A DNA stretch of 64,000 bases from Panacagrimonas sp963975245 (GTDB lineage: Bacteria; Pseudomonadota; Gammaproteobacteria; Nevskiales; Nevskiaceae): positions 124,001 to 188,000 of the forward strand of contig CAXBFJ010000006.1 in assembly GCA_963975245.1 (NCBI GenBank). Direction: 5' to 3'. Below the pieces are notes generated by a model that saw nothing but the letters and a program-made list of their open reading frames with translations, did not search any database and was not told where the DNA came from. Positions 24,747 through 33,391 of this stretch are shown one piece after another. The position numbers were made by a program, and so were the translations under genes. Numbering within the stretch: the stretch's first letter is position 1; every line of letters begins with the position of its first letter.

Positions 24747-26177
24747 ATGCCCGTCTCTTTGCGACCCTTGAGGGTCTGCGTATTACTGCTTCTGGCCCTG
24801 CTCTCCGGCGCATGCAGCAAGGCGAATAACGGACTGCCTGATTTCGCCACGCTGGTGGAAGACAACAGTGCCTCGGTGGTCAACATCAGCGCCGTCGCGG
24901 TCGCCACCGCTGCAGATATTCCCGAGTATGACGAACAGACCCCTGAATGGTTTCGGCGTTACCTTGAGAAGCGGGCGGCACCGGCAGATGGGGCTGGGGA
25001 CGGGGCGGCCGAGCCGGCTGAACCAGAGCCTGAACCGCTGGGGTCAGGCTTTGTTCTGTGGGAAAACGGCTACATCTTGACCAACTATCACGTGGTCGAG
25101 GGTGCTGGAAAGATCATTGTCCGGCTGCTGGATCGTCGCGAGCTTCCGGCGCAACTGGTGGGCGTGGATCGCTCCACCGACCTGGCCTTGCTCAAGATCG
25201 ACGCCAAGGGTCTGCAGGCCGTTCGCATTGGTGATTCGCAGAAGCTGCGCCCCGGACAATGGGTCTTCGCGATCGGATCGCCTTTCAGCTTCGATTTTTC
25301 CGTGACCGCTGGCATCGTCTCTGCCAAAGGTCGCAGCTTGCACACCGAGCAATACGTCCCCTTCATCCAGACCGACGTGGCCATCAATCCGGGAAATTCC
25401 GGTGGCCCGCTCTTCAATCTGGAGGGTGAAGTGGTCGGTATCAACTCGCAGATCTACTCACAGTCCGGGAGCTTCCAGGGTGTGAGTTTCTCGATACCGA
25501 TTGATATCGCCTCGCGCGTCGCGGTGCAGTTACGCGACAAGGGGCGGGTGACGCGAGGCTGGCTTGGAGTAGTGGTACAGGAAGTCGATGGAGATCTTGC
25601 GCAATCATTCAATATGGAGCGCGCAGAAGGTGCTCTGATTTCCCGCATCATGCCCAATAGTCCGGCGCAGGAATCTGGACTCAAGCCTGGCGATGTCATC
25701 GTCAGCTTCAATGGTGAGCCACTGCCCATTTCCGGAAGCCTGCCGCCGCTGGTTGGACGCGCCGACCCTGGCCAGGTGCTGCCCCTGGAAGTGATCCGTG
25801 GCGGTGAGCGGCTCAAATTCCAGATTGAGGTGGGGGTATTGCAGGAGGATCCGTCTGACGTGGTAGCACAGCAGTCGCCGCGGCCTGAGCCCGCCGCAGA
25901 TGGTGCGCTGGGCATGGTGGTTGCCGCCCTCAGTGACGAAGAGCGGCGGCGTCTGCGTGTGAGTTCGGGTGGTGTGCGGGTTGAGCAGGTATCGCGCGGA
26001 CCGGCCCGCGCCGCCGGCGTGCGCTCAGGCGATGTGGTTTTGTCTTTGGCGGGGCAGGAGGTGGATTCTCCGGAGCGCTTTGCCGAAGTTGCCGCAAGAC
26101 TGACGCCGGGAAGCACGGTCCCGATGCTGGTCAGCCGTGAAGGCGCGCCTTCCTTCATGCCGCTCGATATTCCCTGA
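24747..26177 (+). CDS. mucD: Do-family serine protease (MucD/DegP-like), predicted lipoprotein
   Basis: A 476-residue HtrA protease. The trypsin-like domain has the catalytic triad in NYHVVEG (His), RSTDLALLKID (Asp) and NPGNSGGPLF (Ser). Two PDZ domains follow (about 270-365 and 385-470). It degrades misfolded periplasmic and outer-membrane proteins as part of the sigma-E response. The N-terminus LALLSGACSKAN fits a lipobox with Cys23, with Ser at +2 predicting outer-membrane retention. This differs from the soluble periplasmic DegP and MucD. The 103-bp upstream gap shows no clear promoter. Confidence 0.93.
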   Translation: MPVSLRPLRVCVLLLLALLSGACSKANNGLPDFATLVEDNSASVVNISAVAVATAADIPEYDEQTPEWFRRYLEKRAAPADGAGDGAAEPAEPEPEPLGSGFVLWENGYILTNYHVVEGAGKIIVRLLDRRELPAQLVGVDRSTDLALLKIDAKGLQAVRIGDSQKLRPGQWVFAIGSPFSFDFSVTAGIVSAKGRSLHTEQYVPFIQTDVAINPGNSGGPLFNLEGEVVGINSQIYSQSGSFQGVSFSIPIDIASRVAVQLRDKGRVTRGWLGVVVQEVDGDLAQSFNMERAEGALISRIMPNSPAQESGLKPGDVIVSFNGEPLPISGSLPPLVGRADPGQVLPLEVIRGGERLKFQIEVGVLQEDPSDVVAQQSPRPEPAADGALGMVVAALSDEERRRLRVSSGGVRVEQVSRGPARAAGVRSGDVVLSLAGQEVDSPERFAEVAARLTPGSTVPMLVSREGAPSFMPLDIP

Positions 26178-26179
26178 GA

Positions 26180-26467
26180 ATGAACGAAGGAACATCCGTA
26201 GAGATTCATCTTCGGCTGATGACGCGCAGTGAATGCGAGTTGTGCGAATACATGGAAATGGCTCTGCGCGGTCACAGTCTGTTTGCCAATGTGACTTCTC
26301 TGGAATTTGTAGATGTGGATGAAGACGAGCTTCTGAAGCGACGGTATGGCTTGCGTATTCCGGTCTTGCTGGATGCTTGGCAGGAGGTGATCTGCGAAGG
26401 CAGATTCGATGAACGGGCATTCGAGCAGTGGTTTGACGAACTGCTCAATGACAACGAGCGCGGTTGA
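26180..26467 (+). CDS. glutaredoxin-like protein
   Basis: A 95-residue thioredoxin-fold protein of the glutaredoxin/DUF836 group. The redox motif CELC stands at residues about 19-22 after the first strand (HLRLMTRSECELCEY), and the cis-proline region is RYGLRIPVLLD. These proteins are often encoded after mucD and before lepA in gammaproteobacteria. The physiological partner is unknown. It starts 2 bp after mucD and is presumably co-transcribed. Confidence 0.85.
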   Translation: MNEGTSVEIHLRLMTRSECELCEYMEMALRGHSLFANVTSLEFVDVDEDELLKRRYGLRIPVLLDAWQEVICEGRFDERAFEQWFDELLNDNERG

Positions 26468-26527
26468 GACGGCCTGGCAGCAGTACAAAAAGGTTTGTTC
26501 TCTGGCGAATCGAGTCCTAACATTGAA

Positions 26528-26547
26528 GCGCGTCTAATTTGACGCGC
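26528..26547. repeat. inverted repeat before the H1-like gene
   Basis: GCGCGTC and GACGCGC form a perfect 7-bp inverted repeat around a TAATTT centre, 21 bp before the GTG start of the H1-like gene. No T-tract follows, so an operator or 5'-leader hairpin is more likely than a terminator. Confidence 0.45.
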
Positions 26548-26568
26548 GTCCTCAAGAGGAATTCAACC

Positions 26569-27021
26569 GTGGCCACAAAGCTCAACCTCAATCAACTCTC
26601 GGGTGATCTTGCCGATCGCGCACGCAAGGCCTTCACCGGCGTCGTGACCGACCTCGACAATCTGCTTTCCACCGTGACTCAGAAACTGGACGAAGGCTCT
26701 TCGGTCCAGAAGCAGGAACTGCTTCGTGTGATCAGTCGCGTGCGCAAGTCGCTGGATGCGCGCCTGTCCTCGCTTGAAAAGGCGGTCAAGAGCAGTAAGA
26801 AGCCTTCGGCGACCCGTGTCGTCAAGGCGGCCAAGAAGGCTGCGAAGTCGGTCAAGAAAACAGCCGGCAGCCGAGGCAAGGCGGCGAAGAAAACGGTGCG
26901 CAAATCCACCAAGAGCGCCAAGAAGACGGTGAAAAAAGCCACGGGAAGCGCGCGGAAAACGGTCAAGAAAACGGCCAAGAAGGCGCGCAAGAGCGTGCGC
27001 AAGGCCGCGAGCAAGAAATAG
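26569..27021 (+). CDS. histone H1-like, Lys/Ala-rich nucleoid protein
   Basis: A 150-residue very basic protein. The N-terminal half (about 1-75) is predicted helical and possibly coiled (LNQLSGDLADRARKAFTG through LDARLSSLEKAVK). The C-terminal half is a repetitive Lys/Ala/Ser/Thr tail built of KKTVKK- and KKA-type units, resembling eukaryotic histone H1 tails and Pseudomonas AlgP. It presumably binds DNA through the tail. The start is GTG at 26569, supported by AAGAGGA 8 bp upstream; a TTG 30 bp earlier lacks a Shine-Dalgarno. The tail is repetitive, so its length may vary between strains. Confidence 0.8.
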   Translation: MATKLNLNQLSGDLADRARKAFTGVVTDLDNLLSTVTQKLDEGSSVQKQELLRVISRVRKSLDARLSSLEKAVKSSKKPSATRVVKAAKKAAKSVKKTAGSRGKAAKKTVRKSTKSAKKTVKKATGSARKTVKKTAKKARKSVRKAASKK

Positions 27022-27042
27022 GATTTGATCCCGGCTGCCGTT

Positions 27043-27063
27043 GCTGCCCCCAGGTGGGGCAGC
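27043..27063 (+). terminator. hairpin after the H1-like gene
   Basis: GCTGCCCC (27043-27050), loop CAGGT, GGGGCAGC (27056-27063) form a perfect 8-bp GC-rich stem 21 bp after the stop. No U-tract follows, so it may be a weak terminator or an RNA-stabilising hairpin. Confidence 0.45.
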
Positions 27064-27178
27064 GCGGCGGGACCGGCGGGTCTGCCGCAGGCAAACTGAC
27101 CCCGCAAATCTGCGCCGGGGCTGATCCCTTGCCTGCCAAAACGCTATACTCCGCGGCCTTTTTTGTATGTAGGTCGTC

Positions 27179-28981
27179 GTGAACCTGGCGAATATTCGCA
27201 ACTTCTGCATCATTGCCCATATCGACCATGGCAAGTCGACCTTGGCCGATCGATTTATCCAGCTCACTGGCGGTCTTCAGGCCCGCGAGATGCAGGCGCA
27301 GGTGCTCGACAACAATCCGATCGAGCGCGAACGCGGGATCACCATCAAGGCACAGGCGGTCTCGCTTAATTACAAGGCGCGCGATGGCCAGATCTACCAG
27401 CTCAATCTGATCGACACCCCGGGGCATGTGGACTTCAGCTACGAAGTCTCGCGCTCGCTGGCTTCATGCGAGGGCGCACTGCTGGTGGTTGATGCCAGCC
27501 AGGGCGTGGAAGCGCAGTCGGTCGCCAATTGCTACACGGCGCTGGACATGAATCTGGAAGTCGTGCCGATTCTCAACAAGGTGGATTTGCAGAACTCCGA
27601 ACCAGAGCGGGTTGCAGAGGAAATCGAGCAGGTCATTGGCATCGAGGCAACGGATGCACTGCGCATCTCGGCCAAGACAGGCCTGGGCGTCGAAGAAGTG
27701 CTGGAAGCGGTAGTGACCCGGCTTCCGCCGCCCAAGGGCAACACTGAGGGCAAACTGCAGGCACTGATTGTTGATTCCTGGTTCGATCCCTACCTGGGCG
27801 TCGTGTCGCTGGTGCGCATCGTGAACGGACGCATCGAGAAAGGTCAGAAGGTGCGCGTGATGTCCACTGGGCGCGACCACGAAGTCAGCATGCTGGGTGT
27901 GCACGCACCCAAGCGTGTGTTCAAGGACGCGCTGGAAACCGGCGAAGTCGGATTTCTCATTGCCGGCATCAAGGACATTTTCGGCGCCCCGGTCGGTGAC
28001 ACGCTGACCCTGAGCAGCGATCCCTGCACAGAGCGCCTTCCCGGCTTTCGCAACATCCAGCCGCGCGTGTTTGCCGGTTTGTTCCCGATTGACGCGGATG
28101 ACTTTGAAGATTTCCGGGAGTCGCTGTCCAAGCTGCGGCTGAACGATTCTGCCCTGCAGTTCGAGCCCGAAAACTCTGGCGCATTGGGCTTTGGCTTCCG
28201 CATCGGGTTTCTCGGCATGCTCCACATGGAGATCGTGCAGGAGAGGCTTGAGCGCGAGTACAAGCTGAATCTGATCACGACGGCACCGTCGGTGGTCTAC
28301 GAGTTGGAAATGAATGATGGCGAGATCCGCAAGATTGAAAATCCTGCGGCACTCCCGGAACCCGGCGGATTTTCCGATCTGCGTGAGCCCATCATTATTG
28401 CCCGCGTGCTCATGCCGCAGAGCTATGTCGGCCCGGTCATGCAGCTGTGCATGGAAAAGCGCGGCGTGCAGAAGAACATGCGCTACATGGGCCAGCAGGT
28501 TCAGCTGGAAATGGAAATGCCGCTGGCCGAGGTCGTACTGGATTTCTTTGATCGCCTGAAGAGCGTTTCGCGCGGCTATGCATCGTTTGAGTATGAATTC
28601 CTGCGTTTCCAGTCCGCTGACCTGGTCAAGCTGGACGTGCTGGTCAATGGCGAGCGGGTCGATGCGCTGGCCACCATCGTGCATCGGGATGCGGCGTATC
28701 CGCGCGGTCGGGACCTCTGCGAGCGCATGCAGGATGTCATTCACCGGCAACAGTTTGATGTGGCAATCCAGGCGGCAATCGGCGCGAAGATTATTTCTCG
28801 CAGCACGGTCAAGGCCCTGCGCAAGGACGTGACGGCAAAGTGTTACGGTGGCGATATTTCGCGCAAGCGAAAGCTTCTTGAGAAGCAGAAGGAAGGTAAG
28901 AAGCGCATGAAGCAGGTCGGCGCGGTCGAAATACCGCAAGAGGCCTTTCTTGCGGTTCTCGGCGTGGATCGAAAAAAATAA
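27179..28981 (+). CDS. lepA: elongation factor 4 (LepA)
   Basis: A 600-residue translational GTPase. The G domain has the P-loop AHIDHGKST, the switch/G2 region ERERGITIKAQ, G3 DTPGH and G4 NKVD; domains II-III and the LepA-specific C-terminal domain (SRSTVKALRKDVTAKCYGGD) follow. LepA remodels or back-translocates stalled ribosomes and helps 30S biogenesis. The start is GTG at 27179 (MNLANIRNFCIIAHI). A TATACT element at 27145-27150 may be its -10, but no good -35 is apparent. It is the first gene of lepA-lepB-DUF4845-rnc-era-recO. Confidence 0.98.
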   Translation: MNLANIRNFCIIAHIDHGKSTLADRFIQLTGGLQAREMQAQVLDNNPIERERGITIKAQAVSLNYKARDGQIYQLNLIDTPGHVDFSYEVSRSLASCEGALLVVDASQGVEAQSVANCYTALDMNLEVVPILNKVDLQNSEPERVAEEIEQVIGIEATDALRISAKTGLGVEEVLEAVVTRLPPPKGNTEGKLQALIVDSWFDPYLGVVSLVRIVNGRIEKGQKVRVMSTGRDHEVSMLGVHAPKRVFKDALETGEVGFLIAGIKDIFGAPVGDTLTLSSDPCTERLPGFRNIQPRVFAGLFPIDADDFEDFRESLSKLRLNDSALQFEPENSGALGFGFRIGFLGMLHMEIVQERLEREYKLNLITTAPSVVYELEMNDGEIRKIENPAALPEPGGFSDLREPIIIARVLMPQSYVGPVMQLCMEKRGVQKNMRYMGQQVQLEMEMPLAEVVLDFFDRLKSVSRGYASFEYEFLRFQSADLVKLDVLVNGERVDALATIVHRDAAYPRGRDLCERMQDVIHRQQFDVAIQAAIGAKIISRSTVKALRKDVTAKCYGGDISRKRKLLEKQKEGKKRMKQVGAVEIPQEAFLAVLGVDRKK

Positions 28982-29005
28982 CAGCTCAATTGCGAGGTTC
29001 GCGGT

Positions 29006-29794
29006 ATGGCATCTGACGTGCATTTCGACTTTGCGGTATTGCTGACGGTGCTGACGGTGCTGACCGGCCTGGGTTGGTTGCTGGACAAATTCTGGCTGGG
29101 GCCAAAGCGTCGGAGCCTGATTGAAGGCGAAGACAAACCTGGCTGGCTGATCGATTTCTCCCGTTCGTTCTTTCCGGTCATCCTGGCAGTGCTGTTGCTC
29201 CGCTCGTTTGTTGCAGAGCCTTTCCGGATTCCCTCGGGTTCCATGATCCCGACCTTGCTTATCGGCGATTTCATTCTCGTCAACAAGTTCAGCTACGGTC
29301 TGCGCGACCCGGTCTTCCACACCCGCTTCCTCGGAAACGGAAAGCCCGAGCGTGGTGATGTGGTGGTGTTTCGTTGGCCCAATGATCCCTCGGTGGATTA
29401 CATCAAGCGCATGGTTGGCCTGCCCGGGGATCACATCGTGTATCGAGACAAGGTTCTTTACGTCAACGGCGAGGCTCTGGAGCAAACGCCGGATGGGGTC
29501 GTGGCGGTTACGGGCTTGCCCGGCGGCGCGGCATACCGCCTGAAGGAAAATCTGGAAAATCACGAACACCACATCATCGTGGACCCGGATGCGCCTACCG
29601 AGAACTTCGAGTTCACCGTTCCAGAAGGCCAGTATTTCGCCATGGGCGATAATCGCGATGGCAGCTACGATTCGCGGCGCTGGGGCACGGTCCCGGAGCG
29701 CAATCTGGTCGGCAAGGCTTTTTTTGTCTGGATGAGTTGGGACGGCAGCATCATGCGGCCTAACCTGTCGCGCATTGGTACCCGCATTCGTTAG
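29006..29794 (+). CDS. lepB: signal peptidase I
   Basis: A 262-residue type I signal peptidase with two N-terminal transmembrane helices (about 8-25 and 55-70). The catalytic Ser79 is in PSGSMIPTL and the general-base Lys134 in YIKRMVGLPGD; box E, MGDNRDGSYDSR, is also present. It removes signal peptides of Sec and Tat substrates at the periplasmic side of the inner membrane. It is 24 bp downstream of lepA, the widespread arrangement. Confidence 0.97.
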   Translation: MASDVHFDFAVLLTVLTVLTGLGWLLDKFWLGPKRRSLIEGEDKPGWLIDFSRSFFPVILAVLLLRSFVAEPFRIPSGSMIPTLLIGDFILVNKFSYGLRDPVFHTRFLGNGKPERGDVVVFRWPNDPSVDYIKRMVGLPGDHIVYRDKVLYVNGEALEQTPDGVVAVTGLPGGAAYRLKENLENHEHHIIVDPDAPTENFEFTVPEGQYFAMGDNRDGSYDSRRWGTVPERNLVGKAFFVWMSWDGSIMRPNLSRIGTRIR

Positions 29795-29954
29795 AGGTTG
29801 AGTTGCCGGGCAGCAAGACAGGTCGAAATGGACGTTTGCTCCTCTGTAGACTTGCGCACCTGCGCCGATGTGCGCCCGGCCTGCCTTTGCTCGCTACACT
29901 TGGGCGGGGATTTACACATCTAGCGGTACTTCATCCCAGGGAGGGATTACGCAA

Positions 29955-30341
29955 ATGCAGCAATCCATCAAACGTCAGCGGGGACTTGGCTGGTTCGGCC
30001 TCTTGTTTGTCTTTGGCACTATTGCTTTCTTTGCCCTGATTGCCATCAAGGTGGGGCCTTTGTATCTCAACCACGGCACCATCGTTCGCGTGGTCAAGAC
30101 CGTTGCCAAGGATTCCGGCAGTGCGGAGGTTGGCGAAATTCGCCGGTCGCTGGAGCGTCGCTGGGACATCGACTACATCAGCCAGATCGACGACAAGGAC
30201 ATCAAGGTCAAGCGCACCCCCAAGGGTCGCGCACTGGCCTACGACTATGAGGCGCGGGTCAATCTGTTCTACAACGTATTTGTCGTCGTCCACTTCAAGG
30301 GCGAGCACCTGATGTCGGGCTCCGCCGCCAGCGACGTCTGA
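29955..30341 (+). CDS. DUF4845 membrane protein
   Basis: A 128-residue protein with one N-terminal transmembrane helix (about 11-32: WFGLLFVFGTIAFFALIAIK) and a periplasmic domain with the family segment EIRRSLERRWDIDYIS. DUF4845 proteins are regularly encoded between lepB and rnc in gammaproteobacteria; the function is unknown. I chose the ATG at 29955, preceded by GGGAGGG; an ATG 87 bp upstream adds residues unlike the family. The 160-bp interval before it contains no clear promoter. Confidence 0.88.
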   Translation: MQQSIKRQRGLGWFGLLFVFGTIAFFALIAIKVGPLYLNHGTIVRVVKTVAKDSGSAEVGEIRRSLERRWDIDYISQIDDKDIKVKRTPKGRALAYDYEARVNLFYNVFVVVHFKGEHLMSGSAASDV

Positions 30342-30347
30342 TCTGAG

Positions 30348-31040
30348 GTGGAACACGAGCGCCTGTGCGCTGATCTGGCAAGGCGGCTCGGTCATGAGTT
30401 CGCAGACCCGAGTCTGCTTGTCAGGGCGCTGACGCATCGCTCGTTCACCGCAGATAACAACGAGCGGCTCGAATTTCTCGGTGATGCATTGATCAGCGTT
30501 GTCATCGCCGAGTTGCTGTTCCGGCAACGGCCGAAGGAAAGCGAGGGCGCGCTGTCAAGATTGCGTTCCAGTCTGGTCCGCGAGCGAGCCCTGGCCGGAG
30601 TTGCCCGGCGCCTGGACTTGGGTGAAGCCCTGCTCATCGGTGAGGGCGAACGCAAAAGCGGCGGCTGGCGCCGGGACTCGGTGCTCGCAGACGCCCTGGA
30701 GGCGGTGATTGCAGCTGTGTATCTGGACAGCGGATTCGGTCAGGTCAGCAAGGTGTGCCACGCCTTGTTTGCGCCCGAGCTGAAAAACCTGCCGGATGCG
30801 GAGTCGCTCAAGGATGCCAAGACCCGTTTGCAGGAATGGCTGCAGGCGCGGAATCGGCCCTTGCCCATTTACGAGGTCATATCTGAATCCGGGCCCGCGC
30901 ATCGACGCAGTTTCTCGGTCCGGGCAACCGTCGCCGACACGGACGGCGAAGCACTGGCCACGGCGGCCAGTCGCAGAACGGCAGAGCAGCAGGCCGCCAG
31001 GGTCTTGCTGGCACAGCTGACCGACGCCGACGCTTCCTGA
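30348..31040 (+). CDS. rnc: ribonuclease III
   Basis: A 230-residue double-stranded-RNA endonuclease. The nuclease domain (about 5-150) has the signature NNERLEFLGDALI with catalytic acidic residues and the second acidic cluster DALEAVIAAVYLD. The C-terminal dsRNA-binding domain (about 160-228) follows. It processes rRNA precursors and some mRNAs. The start is GTG at 30348, 6 bp after the DUF4845 stop. Confidence 0.97.
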   Translation: MEHERLCADLARRLGHEFADPSLLVRALTHRSFTADNNERLEFLGDALISVVIAELLFRQRPKESEGALSRLRSSLVRERALAGVARRLDLGEALLIGEGERKSGGWRRDSVLADALEAVIAAVYLDSGFGQVSKVCHALFAPELKNLPDAESLKDAKTRLQEWLQARNRPLPIYEVISESGPAHRRSFSVRATVADTDGEALATAASRRTAEQQAARVLLAQLTDADAS

Positions 31041-31072
31041 ACCGAATTCATCACCAAAGGTTAATCTTCATC

Positions 31073-32002
31073 ATGCGCAGCGGTATCGTCACTCTGATTG
31101 GACGCCCCAATGTGGGCAAATCGTCGCTGCTCAACGCCTTGATCGGGCGCAAACTCAGTATCGTTTCGCACAAGCCGCAGACCACCCGCAATGCCATTCA
31201 GGGCGTCCTGCATTCCCAGGGTGATCAGGTCGTCTTCGTTGATACGCCCGGCCTGCACATGCAGGCCAAGAAAGCCTTGAACCGGGCGATGAACGATGCC
31301 GCCGCCAGTGCGCTGCATGACATTGATCTGGCGGTGTTCGTCGTCGAGGCGCAGCGATGGACCGAAGAAGACGAGGCGGTTCTGGAGCGCCTCAAGAGAA
31401 TGCAGGCGCCGGTCGGCCTGGTCATCAACAAGGTAGATCGCATCAGCAACAAGAGTGAGTTGCTGCCTGAGATGGAAGCGATGTCGGCGCGTGGCGAGTT
31501 TGTATTCGTCATGCCGCTGTCCGCCACCAAGGGCGACAACGTGCAGACCCTAGCGCAGGAAATTCTCGGGCGCATGCCGGAAGGCCCGCCGCTGTACCCT
31601 GCGGATATGGTTGCCGGGTTTGACAATGGTTTTCTCGCTGCAGAACTGATTCGCGAGAAGCTCACCCGGACATTGCATCAGGAGTTGCCTTACTCGCTGA
31701 ATGTGTCCATCGAATCCTACGAGATCGAACCGCCGCGCAAGCGTGGTGGTGCGCCGGCAGAACCGGGCAAGGGAGGGGGTCTGCACCGCATCAGCGCTGT
31801 GGTGTGGGTCGAACGTGACAGTCAGAAGAGCATCGTCATCGGTGATGGTGGCAGCGCGCTCAAGAAGGTTGGCACGGCGGCCCGCAAGGAGTTGGAAGTC
31901 TTGCTGGGTACCAAGGTTTTTCTGCAGGTCTGGTGTCGCGTGCGAGAGAACTGGAGCGATGACCCCAAGGCGCTGAAACAGTTTGGTTTCAGCGGCGACT
32001 GA
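31073..32002 (+). CDS. era: GTPase Era
   Basis: A 309-residue GTPase. G1 GRPNVGKSS, the switch region KPQTTRNAIQG, G3 VDTPGLH and G4 NKVD are intact. A C-terminal KH RNA-binding domain (about 205-295) includes VIGDGGSALKKVGTAARKEL. Era binds the 3' end of 16S rRNA and is needed for 30S maturation, acting downstream of RNase III encoded before it. AAAGG precedes the ATG. Confidence 0.97.
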   Translation: MRSGIVTLIGRPNVGKSSLLNALIGRKLSIVSHKPQTTRNAIQGVLHSQGDQVVFVDTPGLHMQAKKALNRAMNDAAASALHDIDLAVFVVEAQRWTEEDEAVLERLKRMQAPVGLVINKVDRISNKSELLPEMEAMSARGEFVFVMPLSATKGDNVQTLAQEILGRMPEGPPLYPADMVAGFDNGFLAAELIREKLTRTLHQELPYSLNVSIESYEIEPPRKRGGAPAEPGKGGGLHRISAVVWVERDSQKSIVIGDGGSALKKVGTAARKELEVLLGTKVFLQVWCRVRENWSDDPKALKQFGFSGD

Positions 32003-32008
32003 GGCGCC

Positions 32009-32725
32009 GTGGTGTCCCGCGCCCGCATCCAGCTGGTACCGGCGTGGATTCTGAAAACAACGCCTTATCGAGACTCGAGCCTACTGGTTGAGGCATTGAC
32101 GCGGGACCATGGCCGGGTGGGGTTGGTAGCGCGTGGCGCGCGTTCCGGGAAATCTAAATTGCGCGAGCGACTGCAATGTTTCCGGCCTCTGCTCATGTCC
32201 TGGGTGGAGGCCGGTGACCTGGGCACCCTGACACATGCTGAGCCCGACGGTGTTGCTGTCAATCTGGTCGGCGAGCGAATTTTCAGCGGCTGGTATCTGA
32301 ACGAATTGCTGCTGCGACTGCTACAGCGTCACGATCGGCACGAGGCGGTGTTCGAGCACTATGCGCAGACCTTACCGGCGCTGTTGCACCAGGGTGAGGC
32401 GGCCCTGCGATACTTTGAACTGACCTTGCTGGCAGAAACCGGGTTCGGGTTGGACCTGCCCGAGGATCTCGAACCTGAGCGCTGGTACCACTATTTGCCC
32501 AGCGGCGTGCCCGAGCCCCTGAGGCAGGAAGAAGCCGGCGCCTATCCGGGCCGTTGCCTCATTGGTCTGCGAGACCGGATGCTGCAGGGAGATGCGGATC
32601 TGCGCTTCGCGCGAAACCTGCTGAGATCAGCGCTGGCGGTGCAACTGGGGGACAAGGCACTCGCTTCTGCAAGTGTGCTGCGCAGCCTGCGCCTGCAGGC
32701 CAGACGCAAGCCAGGTCAGGACTAG
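32009..32725 (+). CDS. recO: DNA repair protein RecO
   Basis: A 238-residue recombination mediator that with RecR loads RecA onto SSB-coated DNA. The N-terminal OB-fold (about 5-85: AWILKTTPYRDSSLLVEALT) is followed by a helical domain (about 90-238) with GERIFSGWYLNELLLRLL. The start is GTG at 32009, 6 bp after era. pdxJ, commonly next, is replaced by a convergent small membrane protein gene that overlaps the recO stop by 4 nt. Confidence 0.94.
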   Translation: MVSRARIQLVPAWILKTTPYRDSSLLVEALTRDHGRVGLVARGARSGKSKLRERLQCFRPLLMSWVEAGDLGTLTHAEPDGVAVNLVGERIFSGWYLNELLLRLLQRHDRHEAVFEHYAQTLPALLHQGEAALRYFELTLLAETGFGLDLPEDLEPERWYHYLPSGVPEPLRQEEAGAYPGRCLIGLRDRMLQGDADLRFARNLLRSALAVQLGDKALASASVLRSLRLQARRKPGQD

Positions 32726-33006
32726 TCGACTCTCTGACTCAAGGCCTGGCTCGCCCGGGTGTGTGCCATGAAATTGCACAAGACCCAGCCGGCAAAGGAC
32801 AGGCCCGCGATAACGGCGGACACACAGACGATCAGGCGTAGCCAACTGGGGCTTGGTGTTTGTGTGCCGTAGTACAGAAGTCCGGCCCCGGAAGTGATCA
32901 AAGCCGCCAGAAAGACGACAAACACATGGCTGAGGCGTCTCGCCATCGGGCTATCCAGGTTTTCTGTTGATTTGAACAAGGATCCACTCCAGCCCGGGAA
33001 CGTCAA
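32722..33006 (-). CDS. small hypothetical membrane protein
   Basis: A 94-residue reading frame with two hydrophobic helices (about 26-48 and 57-80) and a short polar C-terminus. No family was recognised. It overlaps the end of recO tail to tail by 4 nt. An alternative start at MARRLSHVF (20 codons in) would also keep both helices. The two clear membrane helices argue for a real gene, but there is no homology support. Confidence 0.5.
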   Translation of the reverse strand: MTFPGWSGSLFKSTENLDSPMARRLSHVFVVFLAALITSGAGLLYYGTQTPSPSWLRLIVCVSAVIAGLSFAGWVLCNFMAHTRASQALSQRVD

Positions 33007-33391
33007 TTAAAATCGGCCCGGCCGGCGAACCGGCCGAACCGAATCGACGACTCAGCGGGGAGAGAGCGCCGTCGATACGTGAAATCGGATACAACCAGAC
33101 CCATCCGTTTTATTGATGTGTCCTGTTCAAGTGAAATGCGCCGATCGTGCCGTTCTCCGAGATCGTGAAGAAAACCCAACAAAACAGGCCGTTTTCGGCA
33201 GAAAATACGATCGTGTCTCGAGGACTTTCTCTATTGTTTATGTCAGCTCATGTCCAAACTTGACACGCTTGGGCAGCTCTGTGACTTGGATGGACAGTCA
33301 TAAAACCTGAGTCTGCTGGCATGTCCCGTGCGTGGAGCAGCGATGCCCCGTTATACTGAACATCCCCTGCAAACTCATACTCGAATCAGGC
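33007..33391. other. 385-bp intergenic region upstream of gspA
   Basis: No gene is supported here. Near the left end is a hairpin with stem CGGCCGG/CCGGCCG and a CGAA tetraloop (33019-33036). Toward gspA there is a TATACT at 33352-33357 (possible -10 without a good -35) and, at 33317-33331, a GG-N10-GC element (TGGCAT-N5-GTGC) resembling a sigma-54 promoter with two mismatches. The region has lower GC than its surroundings by eye and probably carries the gspAB promoter. Confidence 0.5.

Noticed and set aside
27464..29572. Very long open frame (about 700 codons) on the minus strand opposite lepA and lepB.
   Set aside because: It lies entirely antisense to two certain genes, is rich in His/Gln/Leu in the way reverse frames of GC-biased genes are, and shows no domain.
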